NCBI GenBank assembly: GCA_963971535.1
Contig: OZ020587.1
Span: 156,593,877-156,657,876 of the forward strand
DNA from: Notolepis coatsorum
Taxonomy: Eukaryota > Chordata > Actinopteri > Aulopiformes > Paralepididae
Direction: 5' to 3'
DNA length: 64,000 nt
In this document: one piece after another, positions 34,225 to 44,968 of the stretch
How the letters are laid out: each line of letters starts with the position of its first letter
Position numbering within the stretch: the first letter of the stretch is position 1
The notes under the pieces: generated by a model
What the model was told of the DNA's origin: nothing
What the model saw: the letters and a program-made list of their open reading frames with translations, nothing else
Database searches by the model: none
Made by a program: the position numbers and the translations under genes

Positions 34225-35319
34225 GGTAATCTACATGCACATTTTAGTTGATTTTATATTGAATCAATGTTAGGCATCAACGTTTATTCAACCATAATCT
34301 AAATGGTAATCTACTTGTAACTTGTAAAGTTAAGGAATCAATACTGATTAATGTACATTTTACATTAAAATATTGCTGCTGATATAGTTATACATCATAA
34401 CATTACACATTTTTTCCTGCTGTTAAACACACACTATTGTTGGCAGACGGTGTATTAGCGGTTGTTCAAAATTCTTACATTACCATATTTCCAAAAATGT
34501 GTGAACAAAAATTACAACATGGATTTAATATAAACATTTATTTTTTTCTTTCAAGAGGGTCTCATATCATACTTCCACAGTTATCAATGACCAGTTAACC
34601 TTTTACACAAACATTAAATAACAGACCTTATAACAGACCTTTCATTAACAATACTATAGCCACTGCCAGAATAGTGACACACGTATCGCGTGTGGTGAGC
34701 ACACGCATGCATGCACAACGAAGACAGAAGATTGCGTTGTCTCAATCATTTTAACTATAAATTTATGAGCTCAAAGTATGAGCTCACTGACTGAAATTTC
34801 CAACAAAAAGCATCAATTGTCAAATAATATTGATCACATTAACTAGACTAGATGTTTTGAGGAAATTAGAAAGGGAACAACCCTTGTGTCTGATCAGATT
34901 CTTATTTGTTTGATAACTTTGCAGTGATTATGTTTGTAGCCAATATATGTGGCATAATCTTTTAATTATCTTGGATTTTTTTTACTCTCTTTCATAAATT
35001 GTTTATTCAACTTCAGCCTGATCATAACCACCACATATTGTTTTTTTTCATATTTAACAACTCTTTTCAGAAAAGTGGGAGTATTTCATTACATTTTTTT
35101 TTTTAATTGTTATGATCAGGGCTGAAGTTGATTAAGATATTTATGGAAAAGAAAGTGGGAAATTATTTCAACATATAATCTTTTTATGGAGTTTTTCAAT
35201 TTAGTCCCCTAATAAGAGTATAATACTTTAGTTTTCAGACACAAGGGTTAAATAACAATGGCAGAGGATTTGGATTTAAACACAGTGGAGCTCAGATGAT
35301 CTGTCCGGAAAAGTATGTT
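34225..35319. other. AT-rich stretch with small inverted repeat
   Basis: aacttcagcctgatcataac (about 35011) recurs inverted as gttatgatcagggctgaagtt (about 35108), a possible small hairpin element. Nothing else recognised. Confidence 0.4.
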
Positions 35320-35575
35320 TCCATAACTCTCTCCCATATAACTCTCTCCCATACCCTTAACACCAACCGCTGAAGTGCCCTTGAGCAAGGCACTAAACCC
35401 CCAACTGCTCCAGTGGAGTTGCTCAGTGGCCAACAGTGTCAGACTGTGGTTATACTGGGCAGCTCCCAGGTGTGAATGGAACTGTGTGAATGTGAAGCAG
35501 GGCGTAGCTGAAAAAGAGCATCCGTGCTCAGCGAACCTACCCTGGGTAAATAAAGGTTAAAATAAAAAATAAAAA
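35320..35575 (+). repeat. Fish LINE/SINE 3' region
   Basis: Contains cccttgagcaaggcac and ccctgggtaaataaaggtt followed by an A-rich tail, motifs shared by many teleost retroposon 3' ends. Confidence 0.55.
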
Positions 35576-35674
35576 AATAAGTCATTCAAGTAGATGCTGT
35601 CCATGGAAGAACAGTGTCCATGACGGTAAGCCTTGTACTGTATGAACCAGGGAAACAGTGTGTGCTGGGGTACC

Positions 35675-35826
35675 CTAAGTTTGACTCTGGTTTGCTTGAC
35701 TTAAGTTTGGGTCACTTCGGTTCCTTGAGATGCCTCCCTCCTGGTCTGGCGCATAACGAAGCCACTTCTTGACAGTTTCGCTGTAGTCGTGGTCGGTCAG
35801 CTTGGGGTCAAACTGTCTAGCAGCAG
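35675..35826 (-). CDS. Terminal exon of DUF4806-like gene
   Basis: After the acceptor (gtgtctatcag|ctgctg) the frame reads AARQFDPKLTDHDYSETVKK, then WLRYAPDQEGG, and ends at a stop at 35675-35677. The phase joins cleanly with the exon at 36233-36388. The segment resembles the C-terminal part of DUF4806 proteins, many of which in fish are repeat-derived. Function is unknown. Whether it is expressed is also unknown. Confidence 0.5.
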
Positions 35827-36232
35827 CTGATAGACACAATATTAAAAAAGTGAGGAAGAGAGGTGAGATGATGTACGATGATAAGAGCACCCCTCACTTC
35901 ACACGAGTGTGATTTCTTTTAATCACTCAATCACTCACTCTGTAGGTCTACAGTAACAAGCTACAGTCAGCATCCAGTTAGACTGGAGAGGAAAGAGAAG
36001 CAATCGCCTAGCCTGACACCATCTAGGCAATACAATGTGTATCCATGCACCTCTAAAGCTCACCAATTATGTTGTCCATTTCTTATAGGTTGCACTTTCA
36101 TCACTTTATTCCAACATAACACTTTTTAAACGTTTTTGCAACAGCATAATTATATTCTGAATCACCAGCAGACAGTCATGCCTCACTACCTAAACTTAAC
36201 CTATGAAGTAGTTTGCAGGGGAGGAAACTCAC

Positions 36233-36388
36233 CAAACATGCAGGCTTGTAGTGTTGTGTGCTTGAATGGCTTCTTGCTTTCTGAACAACGCTTGTCTTTC
36301 TTTCCAGCCCAGTTGAACCCACTGGCCAGGGTGTTGGTCATAGCAGTTTTCAACATCAGTCTGATCAGGTTCTCTGAATAGGTGCCTC
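36233..36388 (-). CDS. Penultimate exon of DUF4806-like gene
   Basis: Bounded by an acceptor (ctttggtag|gaggc) and a donor (tttg|gtgagt), both phase 1. Encodes GTYSENLIRLMLKTAMTNTL, then ASGFNWAGKKDKRCSESKK and PFKHTTLQACMF, the pattern of a DUF4806 core (LA..FNW.G...K..F). Upstream exons were not found, possibly because the repeat arrays at 36.5-48.6 kb replaced or separated them. It could be a remnant of a DNA transposon's accessory gene. Confidence 0.5.
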
Positions 36389-36472
36389 CTACCAAAGCCA
36401 GGCGAGAAATCTAAATCAGAGAAGAAAATGAAGGCCCTGCGTTAGAAACAGCATAACATTTATTTTATGAAC

Positions 36473-37001
36473 ACAGTGTTTAGAGGGTCTATCACAATGT
36501 GTTGAGGGTCTATCACAGTGTTTGTCGGGTCTATCACAGTGTTTAGAGGGTCTGTGACAGTGTTTAGAGGGTCTGTCACAGTGTTTAGAGGGTCTATCAG
36601 TGTTTAGAGGGTCTATCACAGTGTTTAGAGGGTCTATCACAGTGTTTAGAGGGTCTATCAGTGTTTAGAGGGTCTGTCACAGTGTTTAGAGGGTGTGATA
36701 GTTTAGAGGGTCTGTCACAGTGTTTAGAGGGTCTGTCACCGTGTTTAGAGGGTCTATCAGTGTTTAGAGGGTGTGATAGACCCTCTAAACACTGTAATAG
36801 ACCCTCTAAACACTGTGATAAACCCTACAAACACTGTGATAGACCCTACAAACACTGTGATAGACCCTCTAAACACTGTGATAGACCCTCTAAACACTGT
36901 GATAGACCCTCTAAACACTGTGATAGATCTATCACAGTGTTTGTCGGGTCTATCACAGTGTTTGTCGGGTCTATCACAGTGTTTGTCGGGTCTATCACAG
37001 T
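36473..37001. repeat. 21-bp minisatellite array 1 (inverted)
   Basis: Unit ggtctatcacagtgtttagag. Forward to ~36775, reverse to ~36943, then forward again. The centre at ~36940-36957 is the palindrome gtgatagatctatcac. Open frames here are repeat artefacts. Confidence 0.95.
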
Positions 37002-37544
37002 GTTTAGAGCAGGGGTGGGCAATTATTTTTCCCAGGGGGCCGAATGAGCAACTGAAAATATGTTGGAGGGCCGGGCCAAAATTCCAAACTCAATTATGCA
37101 TAATATACATTTTATTTCTATATAAAAAGCAGTAAATGGCATTGTTTTGACCCCTGGTAAGAGTGTATGTTATTATTTGGCAATTAAAAGGTGAGGTTAG
37201 CTTTCAAAAATATAATTTATTCAAATAGAATTTATTTCCAAAATGATAAACAAAATGTGAAGCATTAATAACAAAGGGCATTTTGAGTTTCATATACTAT
37301 TGAAACAAGGATTTTCTTAGCTTTCTAAAGACATCACATCATCTTATAGCAAAAATAAACAAGACATGTCACTGGAAAAGTGTCCCAGTTTGTAGCCTTT
37401 TTTACTTTACATGCCTATATTAAACATTTAATGTTTTCAGAACCGTGCAAAAAAAAGGAAAAAAAAAAAGATCAAGTGTCCCATTTCACTTGTTATATTT
37501 CCACATTTTAGTGTTCTTCAGTTATTTATTTTTTTTATTCAGTG

Positions 37545-37662
37545 TGAGAAATCCAGTCTCTGTTGAGCTTTAACAAGTCCATCAAAGTCAGGTTGCATGT
37601 CTGAGGTGGAGATGCGAAGCACAGCTGCCAGATGTTCATCAGTGAGAGAGGATCTGTACCTG
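37545..37662 (-). pseudogene. hAT transposase, C-terminal end
   Basis: Minus-strand KSRYRSSLTDEHLAAVLRIS and then TSDMQPDFDGLVKAQ is the end of the hAT dimerisation domain. It is separated from the rest of the gene by the Harbinger insertion that follows. Confidence 0.75.
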
Positions 37663-38154
37663 GGCCCTGTTTCTTGTACGTGGTTCAACTAAGTCGATCA
37701 AGATGTCATTATCCAGCTTCAGTTAACCCGATGTTTGAAGCCGGGATTTTCCTGTTTCAAGAAGGTGGATTCAGTCTCGTTAACTCAAGCCAGACTTGAT
37801 TCTCAGGATCAGTGCGCGCGCCCGCCTCAGCTGAGAAGACAGCAGGTGTCGATCGCAGAAATCCTGATTCTCTAGCGGCATTGATTGATTAATTGATTTA
37901 AAACTTTATTAACATATTGCAGTACGGCTCAATCGCCTCGCCGACAAGTTAAATGCGTTATCTATAGGCTAATTTTAAGTCCCTCATTACCTCAATCAAT
38001 CAGATTATATTTCTTTAAACTTGCCTGCTGGATTGAATAATCAAATGAGATCTTGCTAGCGAAAATAATTAGTTAACTGTTATACAGAATTACGATACGG
38101 CTCTCTTACCCATTGATTGATGTATAGTCAATCTTTAACTTATCTCCAATGTGG

Positions 38155-38210
38155 TCTAACGGGTTGTTCTTTTGACTTTCACACAGACGACCGGGGTTCA
38201 AGACCCTAGT
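38155..38210 (+). other. tRNA-like segment in Harbinger MITE
   Basis: A-box-like tggtctaacggg and B-box-like ggttcaagacc (38195-38205) at tRNA spacing. Stems do not pair well, so it is probably a decayed tRNA or SINE head. Confidence 0.4.
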
Positions 38211-38379
38211 CGTCTCCTTCTTTTTGCAATATAGGAATAATTCAATTTGGTGCACGTTGAGAGCTATATAAAGAATGACATCCTCAATGCATGTAGATTT
38301 ATAATATTTTAACTTAAAACCAGGCTACTTTGGCGTATAATCATTAATATTATATTCAAAAAAATCATATTGGAAAGAC

Positions 38380-38447
38380 CGGGTTTTGAACCCCGGTCGC
38401 TGGGATGGCAGGCTTGAGCACTACCGCTGTACCACTGTGCCAGATGG
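38380..38447 (-). other. tRNA-like segment in Harbinger MITE, opposite strand
   Basis: Minus strand has tggtacagcgg (A-box-like) and ggggttcaaaacc (B-box-like). Confidence 0.4.
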
Positions 38448-39042
38448 GATAAATTCATTGTTTATACATTAATGAACGAGAGACCCGTGTTTAGAATATC
38501 CTTTGTTATGAATGAAGTTTATCTCTTTATCCTCATTCATTAATGTGACATCAACGGCTCATTCAATTTCTCAAATCCGTCAAACAGCGCATCTCATCAG
38601 ACATCTTAATCCCAGTTACAATTAAAATAACCACATAATGTGTACATCGCACGAGCGAGCGCCACCGTCGCCACGGTATATATAACGTGCATTATTTAGG
38701 ACAAAGTGAATTTAGTATCAGCATTTTGGGTCTATTTTACATTTCAAAAGCCCCCTCTGGAAGAATGGAGCACAAGAACGTAATTCAGAATGGTATAATG
38801 CAGATCGTAGACTGTGGGAATAGTTTCAGGAAACGGGCCGTCACTTCTTTGCGGGGGCGTGGCGATGGTTCAGGCTAAGTTGAACTTGAACTCTGCTTTC
38901 GACCAGGCTCAAACTTTTGGATATGTTGTCATGGTGATTTGGAAAATCCACGTACATGAAACCGGAAAGTCCGGCTAACCCAGTTATCCAGTTAAAGTTA
39001 TCCGGCTAACTCAGTTATCCAGGTACAAGAAACAGGGCCCTG

Positions 39043-39583
39043 GACTTGGTAAACGTCATGACTGAGAATGTCTGTTCACATGTAGGTGGATCCAAAGAGA
39101 ACCAACATCTTCTGAGCATGTCTCCTCATGTTTGGAAAGTTCTCCTCCTTGAGAGCAGAGTAGAACTCTAGCAGTGATGCTGACTTAAAGTGCTCTTTCA
39201 GTAGTGAATCAGACTGCAGGTCAATGAGTTCAAGCTGAACAACTATCAAAGGGAGAGGAAACCAGCTGCATTTCATCCTCAACCTTTTTGAAATCTTGAA
39301 AACGCCTTGAAAATTCATCATGCAGTGCTCCCAACATGGATGAGTACCTGTGCCGGTGATCAGCTGATGGTTTGACTTCTTTCAGGGTTTTCATGTGTTT
39401 GAGATTGTTGCTGCCTAGTTGCCTTGAAATTAATTGCAACTTTGTCATGAAGGCTTTCACATGGCTATGCATTTCATGAGCAAAAATGCCCTTGCTCTGC
39501 AGTTGTGTGTTCAGTAGGGATGGGTACCGTTCACATTTGAACCGATACGGTACCGGTACCTGTGAATCGATACCGGTACCCAA
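39043..39583 (-). pseudogene. hAT transposase fragment (GTF2IRD2/Charlie8-like)
   Basis: Encodes LLNTQLQSKGIFAHEMHSHV, later EFSRRFQDFKKVEDEMQLVS, then VQLELIDLQSDSLLKEHFKS and FGSTYM. This order matches the hAT transposase domain captured in GTF2IRD2. The frame changes near 39290 (the two segments are in different frames). It breaks again after FGSTYM, where CEQ-TFS should follow and two bases appear to be missing near 39078. The N-terminal half of the transposase is absent. Confidence 0.75.
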
Positions 39584-39930
39584 CGGTACCTTTTTTCTGT
39601 ACTTTAGTCTCTAAAAATGTAATCTACCTACTTCAGTTGTGGAAAAAAAATCCAAACTTCAAATAACCACACTTTCGACCGTTTTCGGCTTGCCCCGACT
39701 GCTTTGTTGTTGAATCAAGTCAAATCCCAGGTAAGTGTATATTGTGCGTGTGAACGTTGACATGAAAAGGAAAAAGTAAAAAAAAAATAAAAAATTAAAA
39801 AAATTAAATAAAAAAAAAAAGATTTAATTTTTTTTTAATTTTTTTTTATTATCATGTAATCTTTCGCGGGCCGGTCAGAATCATCCCGCGGGCCGTATCC
39901 TGCCCGCGGGCCGTACAATGCCCAGGTCTG

Positions 39931-39999
39931 GTTTAGAGGGTCTATCACAGTGTTTAGAGGGTCTATCAGTGTTTAGAGGGTCTATCACAGTGTTTAGAG
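39931..39999. repeat. 21-bp minisatellite array 2
   Basis: Three units between two hAT insertions. Confidence 0.93.
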
Positions 40000-40338
40000 C
40001 AGTGATTCCCAACCTGGGGTCCGCGGACCCCTGGGGGTCCGCCAGGGGGCGCAGGGGGTCCGCCAGACCACAGATGATTTGATTTTTTTTTTTTTTTTTT
40101 TTTTTTAACTTTTTTTAACTTTTTTTTTTATCATCAGAAGCATGAATAGTCTCTCCACTACAATAAAAAAATAAAGATAAATAAATAAACATCTAGACAT
40201 GATTTTTGAATGTTAACAGTAGGCTACTGGGTAGCCGCTAAAACGCGAATCAGTTGACTGTATCACTTTCTGTAGCTAGCCTAGCACGCTAGTTAACTTT
40301 CTCGGCTCGTCTGCAGTCAGCCGCCAGAGGCGAAAATG
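40000..40338 (+). mobile_element. Truncated hAT (ZBED5-like family), 5' part
   Basis: Starts cagtgattcccaacctgggg after gtttagag (39992-39999). Its sequence matches the reverse complement of 46247-46585 and ends at the transposase start codon (gaggcgaaaatg). The other end is missing and the array resumes directly. Confidence 0.85.
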
Positions 40339-40427
40339 ACCCTCTAAACACTGTGATAGACCCTCTAAACACTGTGACAGACCCTCTAAATACTGTGACA
40401 GACCCTCTAAACACTGTTGTAACTGAG
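40339..40427. repeat. 21-bp minisatellite array 3
   Basis: About four reverse-orientation units (accctctaaacactgtgatag). Confidence 0.93.
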
Positions 40428-41724
40428 GGGTACAATTCCCTGACTGTATTAATAAGTATGGTATCATTAAACCACTACTGTCTTATGTACATTACTACTG
40501 GCCATACAGTACACAGGTATATGATGAGAACACCTCCACAATGACACGGTTCCACACAAAACTGGGTTTAAGAATATTTATTAGCAGCAATGATAGTACA
40601 TAATATACTTTACTTAGGTTGCGCTTATAAGGCAAAGGAATGTGCGTAAGCAAATCAATAACGTATGTCCATTCTCGTATTACGCAGGAGATAATGAATA
40701 CCACCTGTATCTTAGGAATTATATCTATGGTACACTGATAAGGCAGCGGGAGATACTGGTAGGGTTCCCACCGGTTGTAAGCCAGCAGGGGGAGGAAATG
40801 TTCGAATGCAAAGTCTGGATCAACGGGGACTCAATAAGGTCCTGCTATGGGAGGCGGTATATTACTCCCTTGATCGACAGACGAAAAGCAGCAGCTGTAA
40901 TCCAGTATGCGTGCAGCATAGGTGAAAGCCGGCCAGCCTCTCCAAGAGACGGGCTCGAGTGATGTTCCTCACGGGTAAATCCCACACAGTAGTGGGGTGT
41001 AGACGATTCTCCTCCGCTCCAATAGCCACAGGACCAAAGCAATAATAATAGTAATCCAGCCGGAAAAGGGCTCTGCATTCACCGGTGTAGATTCTCCGGT
41101 GTGCAGTACTTCACATTAACTATGTCGAACTTGACGTTATTCCACTAAGCTCTGACACTTTACTATCCTATTCGCACGTGGTTATAAGTGCTCTATTTAG
41201 ATGCACGGTTGCTCGCTTCACTTGGTCGTTGACTCGTGATGAAGGCTTTACGTTTGAGGGTAACGCGTTTCTAGGTTAACTCGTTCGAGAGTAACTTGAC
41301 TTTAGGCTAAGTGCTGCTGTCTCAATGCTCTATTTGGGGCCAAACGGGCCCTACTTCACCGCACGTTGTATCGTGGGTGAGGCTTCACTTGGGTAACTCG
41401 AACTAAGACTAAGTGCTTCTGTATTCACCTGCGCCGTATTTATACGTTAGGTGAACAAACTAGTACCAGCTTTATTCCTGTCTCATATCCTTGCGCAGAG
41501 CCGTTCATGTCCAGGCAAGTCTGTGGCGGTGACTTTGAACTAGACCTTAGGGGTATGGCTGTGGCGCCGAGTGGATCTCTTCCAATAGGAGAACGAAATA
41601 TTATGGTCTGTACTGGGTTAAAGGGATATTCCGTGTATATGTACAAAGAATACACAAGGGATATCAAACGATATATATCAATCAATAAATATATATATTC
41701 GGTTTAATCTGATCCTTCGTAACA
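40428..41724 (-). repeat. Solo LTR of the BEL/Pao fossil family
   Basis: Aligns along its length with 6328-7617 at clearly lower identity, with many substitutions and small indels. Flanks actgt (40423-40427) and actat (41725-41729) look like a 5-bp duplication with one change. No interior follows. It is older than the full element at 1178-7617. Confidence 0.9.
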
Positions 41725-42116
41725 ACTATGATAGACCCTCTAAACACTGTGATAGACCCTCTAAACACTGTGACAGACCCTCTAAACACTGTGACAGACC
41801 CTCTAAACACTGTGACAGACCCTCTAAACACTGATAGACCCTCTAAACACTGTGATAGACCCTCTAAACACTGACAGACCCTCTAAACACTGTGATAGAC
41901 CCTCTAAACACTGTGATAGATCTATCACAGTGCTATCACAGTGTTTAGACGGTCTATCACAGTGTTTAGAGGGTCTGTCACAGTGTTTAGAGGGTCTATC
42001 AGTGTTTAGAGGGTCTATCACAGTGTTTGTAGGGTCTATCACAGTGTTTGTAGGGTCTATCACAGTGTTTAGAGGGTCTGTCACAGTGTTTAGAGGGTCT
42101 GTCACACCCTCTAAAC
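41725..42116. repeat. 21-bp minisatellite array 4 (inverted)
   Basis: Reverse units to ~41920, forward to ~42105, then one reverse half-unit. The centre gtgatagatctatcac is at ~41917-41932. Confidence 0.95.
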
Positions 42117-43227
42117 CAGGGGTGGGCAATTATTTTTCCCAGGGGGCCGAATGAGCAACTGAAAATATGTTGGGGGGCCGGGCCAAAATTCCAAACTCAA
42201 TTATGCATAATATACATTTAATTTCTATATAAAAAGCAGTAAATGGCATTGTTTTGACCCCTGGTAAGAGTGTATGTTATTATTTGGCAATTAAAAGGTG
42301 AGGTTAGCTTTCAAAAATATCATTTATTCAAATAGAATTTATTTCCAAAATGATAAACAAAATGTGAAACATTAATAACAACGGGCATTTTGAGTTTCAT
42401 ATACTATTGAAACAAGGATTTTCTTAGCTTTCTAAAGACATCACATCATCTTATAGCAAAAATAAACAAGACATGTCACTGAACTGTGTAAAGAAAAGTG
42501 TCCCAGTTTTGTAGCATTTTTTACTTTACATGCCTATATTATACATTTAATGTTTTCAGAACTGTGCAAAAAAAAGAAAAAAAAATATCAAGTGTCCCAT
42601 TTCACTTGTTATATTTCCACATTTTAGTGTTCTTCAGTTCTTTTTTTTTCATTCAGTGTGAGAAATCCAGTCTCTGTTGAGCTTTAACAAGTCCATCAAA
42701 GTCAGGTTACATGTCTGAGGTGGAGATGTGAAGCACAGCTGCCAGGGCCCTATTCCCCGTACCTGGTTCAACTAAGTCGATCAAGAGTCCCATTATCCAG
42801 ATTCAGTTAACCCGATGTTTGAAGCCGGGATTTTCCTGTTCCTGGAACGCTGATTCAGTCTCGTTAACTCGAGCCAGACTTGAGACTCTGGATAAGTGCG
42901 CGCGGCCGCTTCAGTTGAAAAGACAGCAGGTGTAGATCGCAGAAATCCTGATCTTCTAACGGCATTGATTGATTGATTGTTTTACAGATTGCAGGCGGCT
43001 CAATAGCCTTGCCGACAAGTTAAATGCATAATCTATAGGCTAATTTTAAATCCCTCATTACCCCAATCAATCAGATTATATTTCTTTAAACGTTCCTGCT
43101 GGCAGTAGGTTTATGCATTGAATAATCAAATGAGATCTTGCTAGCGAAAATAATTAGTTAAACTGTTATGAATAAGGATACGGCTCTCTTACCCATTGAT
43201 TGATGTATGGTGGATCTTTTACTTATC

Positions 43228-43300
43228 TCCCCTGTGGTGTAACGGTTTCTGCTTTTGACTTTCACACAGACGGCCCGGGTTCGAATCCCACTTCTCCTAG
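43228..43300 (+). other. tRNA-like segment in Harbinger MITE copy 2
   Basis: A-box tggtgtaacgg (43235-43245) and perfect B-box ggttcgaatcc (43278-43288). The acceptor stem does not pair. Confidence 0.5.
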
Positions 43301-43471
43301 TCCTTTCCTTCTTTTTGCAATGTAGGAATCATTCAATTTGGTGCACGTTGAGAGCTATATAAAGAATGACATCCTCAATGCATGTAGATTTATAATATTT
43401 TAACTTAAAACTAGGCTACTTTAGCGTATAATCATTAATATTATATTCCAAAAGAATTATATTGGAAAAGC

Positions 43472-43545
43472 GGGGTTTCGAACACCGGTCGCCCGGTTGC
43501 CAGGATTCAGCACTAGCCGCTGCGCCACTGTACCAGATAGGATAT
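43472..43545 (-). other. tRNA-like segment, opposite strand
   Basis: Minus strand tggcgcagcgg followed at tRNA spacing by ggtgttcgaaacc. Same position as in copy 1, so it is part of the element. Confidence 0.5.
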
Positions 43546-44642
43546 ACTCATTGTTTATGCATTAATGGACGAGAGACCCGTGTTTAGAATATTTTTCTTA
43601 CCAAAAAATGAAGTTTTATCTCTTTATTCGCAAATGCATTAATGTGACGTCAACGGCTCATTCAATTTCTCAAATCCGTCAAACAGCGCATCTCATCAGA
43701 CATTTTAATCCCAGTTACAATATCACACAAAAACCACAATCCACGCAGAGACACTTCAATTTTATGCTTGAATGAAACACAATCCCGGGCGCTCCGTTAA
43801 GCAAATCTACAGCGGAGGAGAATATATGAAACTAATCAGAGCCAAACGGCCGATAGGTTTCATTCATTAAAAATATCCCAGCGGGATTCACATTTGCAAT
43901 GCGCCGTTATTAAAATAACCACATGCAGCGTGTATCGCGACTCCGAGCGCCGTATTTGACGTGCATTATTCTATTTAGGACAAAGTATATCTATAGGCTC
44001 AATATGATTTATTATCAGCATTTAGTTCTATTATTATACATTTCAAAAGCCCCCTCTAGGAAAACGAAGCACAGAAACGTAATTCAGAATGGTATAAATG
44101 GGATCTCTAGACTGTGAGAATCATTTCAGGAAACGAGCTGTCACTCCTTTGCGGGGGCGTGGCCATGCTTCATCCGGCTAACTTGAACTTAACCCTGCTC
44201 TCGACCAGGCTCAAACTTTTTGATCTGTTGTCATGGTGATTTAGACAATCCAGCTTCGGGGAATGGGAAAGTCCGGCTTAAGTCAGACTTGACCGAAAGT
44301 TATCCGGCTAACTCAGTTATCCAGGTACGGGGAACGGGGCCCAGATGTTCATCAGTGAGAGAGGATCTGTACCTGGACTTGGTAAACGTCATGACTGAGA
44401 ATGTCTGTTCACATAATGTAGGTGGATCCAAAGAGAACCAACATCTTCTGTGCATGTCTCCTAAGCGTATATTGTGCGTGTGAACGTTGACATGAAAAGA
44501 AAAAAGTAAAAAAAAAAAAAAAAAAATATTAAAAGAAATATATTTTTATTTTTTTTTATTATTATTTTTTTATTATCATGTAATCTTTCGCGGGCCGGTC
44601 AGAATCATCCCGCAGGCCGGATACGTACAATGCCCAGGTCTG

Positions 44643-44968
44643 CTCTAAACACTGTTAGACCCTCTAAACACTGTGATAGACCCAACAAACACTGTGATAG
44701 ACCCTCTAAACACTGTGATAGACCCGACAAACACTGTGATAGACCCTCTAAACACTGTGATAGACCCGACAAACACTGTGATAGACCCTGTAAACACTGT
44801 GATAGATCTATCACAGTGTTTAGACGGTCTATCACAGTGTTTAGAGGGTCTATCACAGTGTTTAGAGGGTCTATCAGTGTTTAAAGGGTCTATCACAGTG
44901 TTTAGAGGGTCTATCACAGTGTTTGTAGGGTCTATCACAGTGTTTAGAGGGTCTATCAGTGTTTAGAG
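44643..44968. repeat. 21-bp minisatellite array 5 (inverted)
   Basis: Reverse units to ~44812 and forward units after. Centre gtgatagatctatcac again. Confidence 0.95.

Larger units (their letters stand above)
37663..39039. mobile_element. PIF/Harbinger-type MITE, copy 1
   Basis: Ends ggccctgtttcttgtac with matching inverted end. Target duplication ctg (37660-37662, 39040-39042). Copy 2 of the host hAT still has the intact site (gtacctggacttgg, about 44371). 1,377 bp, no transposase frame. Contains two tRNA-like segments. Confidence 0.88.
37010..39930 (-). mobile_element. hAT transposon, GTF2IRD2-type transposase, copy 1
   Basis: Ends caggggtgggcaatt and (inverted) cagacctgggcattgt. Perfect duplication gtttagag (37002-37009, 39931-39938). 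Carries minus-strand transposase remnants and a PIF/Harbinger insertion. Copy 2 is 42117-44642. Confidence 0.93.
42746..44341. mobile_element. PIF/Harbinger-type MITE, copy 2
   Basis: Ends ggccctattccccgtacc with matching inverted end. Duplication cag (42743-42745, 44342-44344). The empty site gctgccagatgttc is preserved in copy 1 of the hAT (about 37624). 1,596 bp, longer than copy 1. No transposase. Confidence 0.88.
42117..44642 (-). mobile_element. hAT transposon, GTF2IRD2-type, copy 2 (deletion derivative)
   Basis: Same ends as copy 1. Duplication ctctaaac (42109-42116, 44643-44650). Lacks most of the transposase retained in copy 1 (after about 44460). Carries its own Harbinger insertion. 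Confidence 0.93.
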
